Assembly (NCBI GenBank): GCA_031260865.1
Contig: JAISKQ010000268.1
Coordinates: 1-12,112 of the forward strand
Length of the DNA: 12,112 nt
Source: Prevotella sp.
Lineage (GTDB): Bacteria; Bacteroidota; Bacteroidia; Bacteroidales; Dysgonomonadaceae
Direction of reading: 5' to 3'
Shown: positions 5,652 to 12,112 of the stretch, piece after piece
Layout of the letters: every line of letters starts with the position of its first letter
How positions within the stretch are numbered: position 1 is the first letter of the stretch
Translations under genes and position numbers: made by a program
The notes under the pieces: generated by a model
What the model saw: only the letters and a program-made list of their open reading frames with translations
What the model was told of the DNA's origin: nothing
Database searches by the model: none

Positions 5652-6464
5652 ATGAAAAATGCGGCAAAAATTCTTTTAATACTCGTCTGTACTATCTCAG
5701 CTCTCAGTTCCTGCGTGACGAGTAAAGACACCGACTTTTTACAGGATATAAAATTGCACTATCCCGAGTCGTTGAAAAATCCCGATGAATACCGTATTAT
5801 TCCGGGCGACCAGCTAAGTATCGTCGTATATACGTGGAAAGATGATGACAAGACTCTCTTTTCCAGTTATGCTCCTCGCTTTTCGGGACAAGGTATCGGC
5901 GACAGAATGGGAGTGGACGCGGGCGCGCAAGCAAGAAGCTTAGACGACGCCTCCGGTGTGTCGCCTATCACGGTATATGCCGATGGCACTATAACCTTCC
6001 CTTATCTGGGTAAAATATATGTGCAAGGATATACCATTCTGGAAGCAAGAAATCTGATCTCCGCCAAATTAGACGCCTTCAGTACCGGATGTACCGCGGA
6101 AATTTCCCTGTATAACAGGTACTTCAGCATTTTGGGCGAAAGCGGTTCAGCCAGAATATCCATGCCAAACACAACCATGACTATATACCAGGCTTTATCC
6201 ATAGCAAACACGATGGGAGCTTACGCCGACAGATCGAAAGTATCCATCATCCGCCAAACAGAGAACGGTTCGGTAGTGAAAACGTTCGACCTGAGAAGCA
6301 AAGAAATCATAGACACGGAGTTTTATTATATCCAGCCTAACGATGTATTATACACCCCGCAACTGAAACGTAAATTTATGGGCACCACAACATCGTTCGC
6401 GGGGCTATTCGGACTATTAACGTCAATCGCAGGGGTTATTGTATTCACACTTAGAGTATTTTGA
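5652..6464 (+). CDS. Polysaccharide export lipoprotein (Wza-like), copy 1
   Basis: This 270-residue protein has a lipoprotein signal peptide ending ISALSSC (lipid-bearing Cys21). It then carries a polysaccharide export (Poly_export) domain beginning EYRIIPGDQLSIVVYT (46-61) and continuing through ITVYADGTITFPYLGKIYVQGYTILEA (106-132), here cited only by position and ends, and an SLBB-like second part (about 145-236) ending YYIQPNDVLYTP. A hydrophobic helix (249-268) ends the protein, as in Bacteroidetes Wza-like proteins, where it may span the outer membrane. Proteins of this family form the oligomeric outer-membrane exit channel for capsule or exopolysaccharide. A glycine-rich loop (about 76-105) is absent from the paralogue that follows. 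The next gene starts one base after its stop. Confidence 0.88.
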   Translation: MKNAAKILLILVCTISALSSCVTSKDTDFLQDIKLHYPESLKNPDEYRIIPGDQLSIVVYTWKDDDKTLFSSYAPRFSGQGIGDRMGVDAGAQARSLDDASGVSPITVYADGTITFPYLGKIYVQGYTILEARNLISAKLDAFSTGCTAEISLYNRYFSILGESGSARISMPNTTMTIYQALSIANTMGAYADRSKVSIIRQTENGSVVKTFDLRSKEIIDTEFYYIQPNDVLYTPQLKRKFMGTTTSFAGLFGLLTSIAGVIVFTLRVF

Positions 6465-6465
6465 C

Positions 6466-7209
6466 ATGAAAACTATACTATACCATTTATTATTCGCGAT
6501 ATTGATGATAGGAATATTTTCTTCATGTATCTCAAGTGAAGAAATCAATTATATGCAAACTATCAATTTGCAATACCCGTTGGAGCCATTTCAAGAATAC
6601 AAATTGGCTGTCGATGATAAAATATCTTGTTCTATATCTACCAAAGACGCCCAACAAATGAGCGCTTTCAACGCGGTTGTCGGACCCGACCAAAGCAGAA
6701 GCAAGGCATATACAATATATAGCGATGGCACTGTGATATTACCGTTCTTCGGGAAAGTGAAGGTAGCGGGGCTTACCGTTCAGGAAGCAGAAGCCGCCAT
6801 CCAAAAATTTATGCAGCAATCAATAATTGACGCGCAGGTAAAAGTGACCTTATCCAGCAATTATTTTTATATCTTAGCGGCAAATAAACAAGGAATGTAT
6901 TCGGTATATAAAGACAATCTGACCATTTATCAGGCATTGGCGATCTCTCAACAAACCACCGGGACGATGGATCTTTCCAGAGTAAGCATCGTTCGAAAAG
7001 ACGCGGCGGGAAACACATTGAGAAAGAGCTTCGACTTGAGGACGCAAGATGTGATCCAATCCGAATTTTATTATATAAAGCCAAATGACTTGATATATTT
7101 CCCGACAAACAAAAATTCATTCTTTAACATAGAGTCTTTAGGATCATTCGCCGCCACGATGATGATACCGCTTACTTTCCTTGTTTATACTGTAATGTAT
7201 GGATGGTAA
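6466..7209 (+). CDS. Polysaccharide export lipoprotein (Wza-like), copy 2
   Basis: This 247-residue paralogue of the preceding gene has a lipobox IGIFSSC with Cys21, a Poly_export-like domain (EYKLAVDDKISCSIS at 44-58, then YSDGTVILPFFGKVKVAGLT at 85-104) and an SLBB-like part with YQALAIS (155-161) and EFYYIKPNDLIYFP (200-213). A C-terminal hydrophobic helix (about 226-244) follows. It aligns with copy 1 along nearly its full length but lacks the Gly-rich loop, and the canonical PGD of the export domain reads VDD, so its channel role may differ. The frame opens earlier (6439), but the start at 6466 puts the signal peptide at the N-terminus and leaves one base after the upstream stop. It probably forms a mixed or alternative export channel with copy 1. 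Confidence 0.87.
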   Translation: MKTILYHLLFAILMIGIFSSCISSEEINYMQTINLQYPLEPFQEYKLAVDDKISCSISTKDAQQMSAFNAVVGPDQSRSKAYTIYSDGTVILPFFGKVKVAGLTVQEAEAAIQKFMQQSIIDAQVKVTLSSNYFYILAANKQGMYSVYKDNLTIYQALAISQQTTGTMDLSRVSIVRKDAAGNTLRKSFDLRTQDVIQSEFYYIKPNDLIYFPTNKNSFFNIESLGSFAATMMIPLTFLVYTVMYGW

Positions 7210-7250
7210 AGAGAAATTAGGAATGGCGCGAAACGATGATGACTGAAAAG

Positions 7251-7461
7251 TGTCACTTTTGTCACTTTTTTAAGTTTTAAGTAATGAGTTTTGAGTTTAC
7301 AAGAGTTTTAGCAAGTTAGTGAACTTGAATTCCAGTAAACTAAAAAACTGTTACTTTTGTTACTTTTTAAGTTTACAAGAGTACAAGAGTACAAGAGTTC
7401 TAGCAAGCTAGTACACTTGAATTCCAGTAAACTAAAAAAACTGTAACTTTTGTTACTTTTT
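7251..7461. repeat. Direct-repeat array between export lipoprotein and kinase genes
   Basis: The 426-bp gap 7210-7635 has no gene. Two imperfect copies of a unit of about 95 bp (7251-7348 and 7349-7441) and a 20-bp third start (7442-7461) are present. Each starts TGTYACTTTTGTYACTTTTT or a variant and the two longer ones end CTTGAATTCCAGTAAACT plus an A run (7324-7347, 7416-7440). Within each long unit AGTTTAC and GTAAACT form inverted ends (7294-7300/7335-7341; 7370-7376/7427-7433), and copy 1 has a perfect hairpin CAAGTT-AGTG-AACTTG (7312-7327). Copy 2 contains three tandem ACAAGAGT units (7375-7398) where copy 1 has one. Heptamer-like units such as TTGAGTT occur at 7270-7297. Confidence 0.88.
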
Positions 7462-7542
7462 GAAACAGTAACCCTAAGAGGGAGGGTATCCGAAAAATGA
7501 AGAAACAACGTTCGGCGTAGCCAATTATGAATTTTCACTCTT

Positions 7543-7597
7543 TCCAACCTCTCCAAAGGGGAGGAATTACCCCTGCTTTGGAGGGGATGGGAAGGTG
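7543..7597. repeat. REP-like palindrome upstream of the tyrosine kinase gene
   Basis: CTCCAAAG (7551-7558) and CTTTGGAG (7576-7583) are perfect inverted arms, with GGGG (7558-7561) and CCCC (7570-7573) nested inside and further C-rich/G-rich sequence outside. Palindromes built on CTCCAAAGGGGAGG are frequent intergenic repeats in Bacteroidetes. It could act as a transcript-stabilising hairpin or partial terminator between the lipoprotein genes and the kinase gene. Confidence 0.65.
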
Positions 7598-7619
7598 GCT
7601 GTCGACTGATTTAATATAA

Positions 7620-7627
7620 TAAATTTG
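7620..7627 (+). promoter_or_regulatory. Bacteroidetes -7 box upstream of the kinase gene
   Basis: TAAATTTG matches TAnnTTTG exactly and ends 8 bases before the ATG at 7636. Transcription from it would give a leader of only a few bases. No TTTG -33 element is visible at the usual distance. If real, the kinase gene has its own promoter, apart from the ruvX-def-lipoprotein run. Confidence 0.45.
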
Positions 7628-7635
7628 CTATATAT

Positions 7636-10053
7636 ATGGACATAAATAATAAAAAACCTTTAGCAGCCGATACGGATCCGTATTTTGAAGAAGTAAAATC
7701 TAAAACAGCCTTATCGTTCGATTTTGTTTTATGGTTTTACCGGATTCTGAAATATTGGTATCTTTTTGTTATTTCTGTGGCAATATTTATCGGATATGCC
7801 TATATAAAGAATAAATCATGGGTTCCGAGATTCACCGTCCAAGCCATGCTTATACTGGAAGCCCGAGGTAACGCCAGTTTGATGGCAAACTCCGTCCCGC
7901 TTGGCAGTATTTTGCGCAACAGCGAAAATCAACGGATTGTATTGGAATCGTACGGGTTGACAGACCGCACGGTAAAGAATCTTCCGATAAGGATGCACGT
8001 CGATTATTATATTAAGACAAGATTCAAGGATCATATAAGCCTATATAGCGACACGCCTATCGAGATTGTGATGGACAGCCTTGACGTGAACCTGACCCCT
8101 ATTGCTTATAACTATGTGTTTAGTATCGCGTATGTGGATGAAAACCAATGCCGAGTATCTTATACAGACGAAAATCAGAAAGTAGAATCGTTCAACGTGG
8201 TTTTCGACACCCCTGTGCAGAATAAGTTTTTCAATGTGAAGTTTAGAAAAACAGACGCTTTCAGACCTGATTTCTTTCGTGAATTAGGCGCCAGCTCTTT
8301 CAATTTCAGGTTTCTTTCAAACGGGCAACTCGTGTCAATGTATAGCGGACGCGTTTCCACATCGTTAAAAACCGAAAATTCAACAGCGCTTTCAGTTACT
8401 ATAGAAGGAACCGACCCGGCGCAAGATAGAAGCTATCTGAGCGCCTTGCTGGATGAATTCCAAAACTATAACTTGACGTTGAAGAACCAACAAGCTGACT
8501 TAACGATCAGCTTCTTGCATAACCAGTTACAAGTACTGGACGATTCATTGAATATATCGAGGTTGAAATTAGAGCAATTCCAAAAAGAAACCGGCGTGTA
8601 CGATGTTTCATCATTGGGACTGAGGACGGAACTGGCTCAGGCGGATGCCGAAAGAGAGGCTTTGGAGATAAGGGAGAAGTCTATATTGATTATTACCCAA
8701 AAGATAAAAGATGCCATAGAGGGCGATTCCCAATTACTTGAACCGGAGAGCATCGGGCTAAACGAACCGAGACTGGGTCAGTATGTACGGGCATTTAACG
8801 CCATTATAGAGAAAGCGAAGAATTTGGGTCCAAACAATCTGCTCTATGAAAGCACCGTAAATGAACTGAATGAACAACGTCGTTCCATATTGAAAGAAAT
8901 ACTGCTTATACAAGTAAACCTTCAGGATCAGAAAGACGCACTGGTGAAAAAATTTAAGACGCTCGATCTTAAATTAGATAACCTACCGCCTCAGGAAAGG
9001 GATTTGATAAAGTATCAGAGAGACTATAACATGAAGGAGGTATATCATCAGTACCTGACCCAAAGGGCATACGAAGCCGAAATACAACGAGCTTCCAATA
9101 TCGCCGACAACGATATATGGGAATCACCGCGTGTGATAGGAGGAGCTTACAACGGCGCGGAAAAAGACAAAAATTATATGTACGCTTTCCTTATCGGTAT
9201 GGTTTTGCCGTTGGTATTTGTTATCGTTAAGGAAGAAGTGCTCAACTTCGCCGTAATGACGAAAGAAGAGTGCGAGAAAATATCAGGCTTGCCTGTGATA
9301 GGGACAATAGAAAACATATCGAAGAAGCTTGCTGTCGGCATCGTTTTGGTGAAGAACTATCCGAAGTCGAGTTTCGCCGAATCGTTCCGTAATATGCGCG
9401 TACGCATCGAATACATGGCGCAACGCGAAAATAAGATTACCGTGCTGGTCACATCCACAGAGCCTGCCGACGGCAAAACATTTATAGCGACCAACATCGC
9501 CTCGGTTTATCAGTTGATGGGCAAGAAGGTGGTTCTTATCGACCTCGACTTGCGTCGTCCATCCGTAGGGAAAACCTTACAGGTGGAATATCAGAAAGGT
9601 ATATCGAATTACCTTATCGGACAAGTCAGCCTCGAAGAAATTATCATATCACATCCCGAATTCGGCTTCGATATTATACCGGCGGGTACATTACCTCCTA
9701 ATCCGAGTGAATTGATAAAAACAGCGAAAACCCGGCAGGTACTGGAACATCTCAAAGAAGTATATGACTACGTGATAGTGGACTGTAGTCCGGTGGGACT
9801 TGTGTCCGACGCGTACATCCTGTCGTCGATGGCTGACACTACATTGTTTGTCGTAAGGCGCGCCAAAACGAATAAGGCGTTCTTCAAGAGTGTTATTACC
9901 CAATTGGAATATGATGGCGTAGAAAATATCGCGCTTGTGTTCAATGATGTGAAAGGCAGGGAAGGATATTACGGTACATCGCGTTACTATGGCGATAAGA
10001 CATACTATCTCAAGAAAAACTCGTATTATCACGACGATTATTTCGAGAGTTGA
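7636..10053 (+). CDS. Wzc-like polysaccharide co-polymerase with BY-kinase domain
   Basis: This 805-residue inner-membrane protein is a polysaccharide chain-length regulator fused to a bacterial tyrosine autokinase. A Wzz-like N-terminus has its first helix at about 40-57. A long periplasmic part (58-512) includes a coiled-coil region (about 280-440) and a GNVR-like PPQERDLIKYQRDYN segment (451-465); the second helix is about 513-531. The cytoplasmic kinase has Walker A STEPADGKT (607-615), Walker A' VVLIDLDLRRP (632-642) and Walker B VIVDCSP (713-719). The C-terminal tail carries nine tyrosines between 778 and 802, the expected autophosphorylation cluster. Phosphorylation cycles of this tail drive assembly and control polymer export. 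It works with the Wza-like lipoproteins encoded upstream. No cognate phosphatase gene is in the window. Confidence 0.94.
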   Translation: MDINNKKPLAADTDPYFEEVKSKTALSFDFVLWFYRILKYWYLFVISVAIFIGYAYIKNKSWVPRFTVQAMLILEARGNASLMANSVPLGSILRNSENQRIVLESYGLTDRTVKNLPIRMHVDYYIKTRFKDHISLYSDTPIEIVMDSLDVNLTPIAYNYVFSIAYVDENQCRVSYTDENQKVESFNVVFDTPVQNKFFNVKFRKTDAFRPDFFRELGASSFNFRFLSNGQLVSMYSGRVSTSLKTENSTALSVTIEGTDPAQDRSYLSALLDEFQNYNLTLKNQQADLTISFLHNQLQVLDDSLNISRLKLEQFQKETGVYDVSSLGLRTELAQADAEREALEIREKSILIITQKIKDAIEGDSQLLEPESIGLNEPRLGQYVRAFNAIIEKAKNLGPNNLLYESTVNELNEQRRSILKEILLIQVNLQDQKDALVKKFKTLDLKLDNLPPQERDLIKYQRDYNMKEVYHQYLTQRAYEAEIQRASNIADNDIWESPRVIGGAYNGAEKDKNYMYAFLIGMVLPLVFVIVKEEVLNFAVMTKEECEKISGLPVIGTIENISKKLAVGIVLVKNYPKSSFAESFRNMRVRIEYMAQRENKITVLVTSTEPADGKTFIATNIASVYQLMGKKVVLIDLDLRRPSVGKTLQVEYQKGISNYLIGQVSLEEIIISHPEFGFDIIPAGTLPPNPSELIKTAKTRQVLEHLKEVYDYVIVDCSPVGLVSDAYILSSMADTTLFVVRRAKTNKAFFKSVITQLEYDGVENIALVFNDVKGREGYYGTSRYYGDKTYYLKKNSYYHDDYFES

Positions 10054-10075
10054 TGAAAAACTAAAAAATACAAAA

Positions 10076-10109
10076 AAGAGAGACCTGCGGAGGGCTCTCT
10101 TCTTCTTTG
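10076..10109 (+). terminator. Rho-independent-type terminator after the kinase gene
   Basis: AAGAGAGACCT (10076-10086) pairs with AGGGCTCTCTT (10091-10101) with one mismatch around a GCGG loop, and is followed by the T-rich CTTCTTTG. It lies 22 bp after the kinase stop codon and separates this gene from the TPR gene. Confidence 0.8.
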
Positions 10110-10132
10110 TTAATGTATTATTTATATATTTG
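10106..10132 (+). promoter_or_regulatory. Promoter of the TPR gene
   Basis: TATATTTG (10125-10132) is a perfect -7 box. TTTG at 10106-10109 could be the -33 element with a 15-bp spacer, shorter than the usual 19-21 bp. The -33 candidate overlaps the T-rich end of the preceding terminator. The predicted start of transcription is near 10137, giving a leader of about 18 bases before the GTG. Confidence 0.55.
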
Positions 10133-10154
10133 CCAATGATTAATACAATCTATC

Positions 10155-12112
10155 GTGAAAAAATATCTTTTCTCCATATTCTTACTGTTTAACAGTCTGT
10201 TCACCCTGGCACAGATAAATACCGACAGGGTTATACTCATCGGACGCAACTCACTTTATTATGAAGATTATGTGCTCGCCATACAATATTTCAATCAGGC
10301 GATAAGGTCTAAACCCTATTTGGCGGAACCGTATTTTTACAGGGCTATCGCGAAATACTACCTGGACGACTACAAAGGGACGGAGGACGACTGTACACTC
10401 GCGTTGGAGCGGAATCCCTATATGTCGAAGGCATACCAGCTGAGAGCCGACGCCCGCCAAAACCAGAATAACTATGACGGCGCGCTCGAAGATTATAAAA
10501 CGACCCTCGAAGTTTATCCCAATGATAAGTTTGCCCTCATCAACACAGGTATCGTCAACATACAGAAAAAGGATTATCCCCAAGCCGAAAAATACCTGAA
10601 CGAATTGCTGCGGATATATCCCAATTACACACAAGGATTCCTCAGCCGGGGAGCCATGTACCAGGAAAAAGGCGACACCGTGCAGGCTTTTGAAAACTAC
10701 AACCAAGCCATAAAACTGGATAAGTACCTTTCGCAATCGTATTCCATGCGCGGACTTTTATACTATTACAAGAAAGACTATGATAACGCGCTGACGGATT
10801 TGGATGAAGCCATTAAAATAGACCCCTTGCAACCCGGCAATTATATCAACCGGGGACTTATACGATACTCCAAGAATGACCTTCGCGGCGCGATGTCCGA
10901 CTACGACAAGGTCATAGACATCGACCCGAACAGTATTATAGCCCGCTTCAACCGGGGGCTATTACGCTCGCAGGTGGGAGACGACAACCGTGCTATCAGC
11001 GACTTTAACGTCGTTATCAAATACGAACCGAATAACTATATCGCTTACTTCAACCGTTCGCTGATAAAGAACAACATAGGGGATTATAAGGGCGCGCTCG
11101 AAGACCTGAATGTCGTGTTGGCGGAATATCCCGAATTTTACCACGGATTCTATGCCCGTTCCGACATCAAGCGCAGGCAGAACGACCTGAAAGGCGCGGA
11201 ACGCGACTACAACTACGCGCGCAACGAAGAAAGCCGCAAAAACCGCGAACTTGCCGCCCAAGGCATCATGGAGGAAGAAGCCAAGACAAGGGAAAAATCG
11301 GATAAAGACATGGACAAATTCAACTTGCTGGTTGTCGCCGATAAGACCGAAGAAGAAAAGAGCAAGTACGAAAGCAACACACGCGGACGCGTTCAGAACA
11401 AACAGGTCAAACTGGATTTGGAATCGCGCTTTATCGTTACTTATTACGAAAAGCCTAATGACATCAGGCGCTTTGTCTATTACAGTCAACTTGTGGACGC
11501 CATGAACCGTAAATCAGTCCTGACTAAAAAATTGAGACTAACAAATAGTGAAGCCGCGTTGAACGAACCGCAGATCAACGACCATTTCTCGTCGATAAAT
11601 GAATTATCGAAAAGGATAGAGGACAATCCGAAGAACGCGGAACTGTTTTTTGCCCGCGCCTTGGATTATATGTTGGTACAGGATTATACAAATTCGATAG
11701 AAGATTTCAATAACGCGATAAACGCCGACCCTAATTTCACACTGGCTTATTTCGATTTGGCGGTGGTATATACCAAACAATTAGACCTGAAGGAAAACAT
11801 CCCCGAATATGATAAAAAACCCGATCAACCTGATATTTTGGCTTTAGCGGGAACAGGTATCAAAAAAGAGACATCCCTTTCGGGTACTTCGATGATTGAT
11901 CCTACAAAATTAGAGTACGACCTCATAACAAAGAATTATAGCAAGGTCATCGAATTGAATCCCGAATTTGTTTACGCGTACTACAACAGAGCCGAAATTC
12001 GTTATAAACAAAACGATTTCCGGGCGGCAATACTGGACTATAACGAAGCTATCAGGCGCGACCCCGAATTTGCGGAAGCCTATTATAACAGAGGCTTGGC
12101 TCGCTTTCAGAT
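10155..12112 (+). CDS. Secreted TPR-repeat protein (partial, runs off the window)
   Basis: An uninterrupted frame of 652 codons opens with GTG at 10155 and continues past the window end. The N-terminus (MKKYLFSIFLLFNSLFTLAQ) is a clear Sec signal peptide. About eight tetratricopeptide repeats follow (roughly residues 30-345), recognisable by units such as YFNRSLIKNNIGDYKGALED and AYSMRG-like and FNRG steps ending in DP or YP; then a charged linker rich in Lys, Glu and Arg (about 350-475), then further TPRs (about 485-540 and 600-652). Such proteins are periplasmic or outer-membrane-associated scaffolds. I recall a similar TPR protein in Bacteroides between def and thrS, so this may be the native neighbour of def, now separated by the export genes. 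GTG is chosen because no in-frame ATG precedes the signal peptide. Partner and exact role unknown. Confidence 0.9.
   Translation, partial: MKKYLFSIFLLFNSLFTLAQINTDRVILIGRNSLYYEDYVLAIQYFNQAIRSKPYLAEPYFYRAIAKYYLDDYKGTEDDCTLALERNPYMSKAYQLRADARQNQNNYDGALEDYKTTLEVYPNDKFALINTGIVNIQKKDYPQAEKYLNELLRIYPNYTQGFLSRGAMYQEKGDTVQAFENYNQAIKLDKYLSQSYSMRGLLYYYKKDYDNALTDLDEAIKIDPLQPGNYINRGLIRYSKNDLRGAMSDYDKVIDIDPNSIIARFNRGLLRSQVGDDNRAISDFNVVIKYEPNNYIAYFNRSLIKNNIGDYKGALEDLNVVLAEYPEFYHGFYARSDIKRRQNDLKGAERDYNYARNEESRKNRELAAQGIMEEEAKTREKSDKDMDKFNLLVVADKTEEEKSKYESNTRGRVQNKQVKLDLESRFIVTYYEKPNDIRRFVYYSQLVDAMNRKSVLTKKLRLTNSEAALNEPQINDHFSSINELSKRIEDNPKNAELFFARALDYMLVQDYTNSIEDFNNAINADPNFTLAYFDLAVVYTKQLDLKENIPEYDKKPDQPDILALAGTGIKKETSLSGTSMIDPTKLEYDLITKNYSKVIELNPEFVYAYYNRAEIRYKQNDFRAAILDYNEAIRRDPEFAEAYYNRGLARFQ

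Noticed and set aside
6439..6465. Earlier start for the second export lipoprotein
   Set aside because: It would overlap the first lipoprotein gene and put nine residues before the signal peptide; the ATG at 6466 gives a normal lipoprotein signal.
7251..7461. CRISPR-like array
   Set aside because: Only two full units of about 95 bp plus a fragment, with unequal units and internal homology throughout; no short repeat/unique spacer pattern and no cas genes.
7308..7556. Minus-strand 82-residue frame in the repeat region
   Set aside because: It is made of the repeat units (LLELLYSCTLVNLKSNKSNSF-type reiteration) and has no promoter; it is a by-product of the repeats.
9989..10192. 67-residue frame spanning the end of the kinase gene
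   Set aside because: It overlaps the kinase C-terminus, the terminator hairpin and the TPR signal peptide in a different frame; no independent support.
10251..10736. Minus-strand 161-residue frame
   Set aside because: It lies opposite the TPR repeats, and its hydrophobic composition is the complement of the TPR codons; the plus-strand frame is clearly the gene.
10962..11489. Minus-strand 175-residue frame
   Set aside because: Same reason: it is a shadow of the continuous plus-strand TPR frame.

Overview
The window looks like chromosomal DNA of a Bacteroidetes bacterium, most likely of the order Bacteroidales. Four things point that way: several TAnnTTTG boxes (the Bacteroidetes -7 promoter element) just upstream of genes, A-rich leaders without Shine-Dalgarno motifs, Bacteroidetes-style polysaccharide export lipoproteins with a C-terminal membrane helix, and a ruvX-def pair near a long signal-peptide TPR protein. 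Genus cannot be told from this sequence alone.

Layout: (1) 1-408 is the 3' half of an LPS-export ABC ATPase (LptB). (2) 421-1512, minus strand, is an integral membrane acyltransferase-3 enzyme converging on lptB. (3) 1673-4295 is a small accessory module with phage-like character: two overlapping small genes (a CxxC membrane protein and a CxxC soluble protein), a convergent S24/CI-type repressor on the minus strand, and, divergent from the repressor, a 112-residue unknown protein and a sigma-70-like HTH protein. Three near-identical 20-bp sites (core CAC-N6-GTG) lie at the repressor start and in the divergent promoter and are good operator candidates. No integrase, terminase or structural gene is visible. 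(4) 4296-4644 has no gene but holds a nested palindromic element of 136 bp. (5) 4645-7209 is a tight run ruvX, def and two tandem paralogous Wza-like export lipoproteins. (6) 7210-7635 has no gene and is full of direct repeats and a REP-like palindrome. (7) 7636-10053 is a Wzc-like polysaccharide co-polymerase fused to a BY-kinase, followed by a hairpin terminator. (8) From 10155 to the window edge runs a long GTG-started, secreted TPR-repeat protein that is cut off by the window.

How they fit together: the two lipoproteins and the tyrosine autokinase form the export/length-control core of an exopolysaccharide or capsule system. They sit between housekeeping genes (ruvX, def) and the TPR gene, with no glycosyltransferase, flippase, polymerase or phosphatase alongside. 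The repressor/sigma-like module appears to be a self-contained switch acquired from a phage or other mobile element. I do not see clear evidence of a wholly new system. The repressor/operator/sigma-like module, the doubled Wza-like lipoproteins and the repeat-rich intergenic regions are the parts most worth following up.
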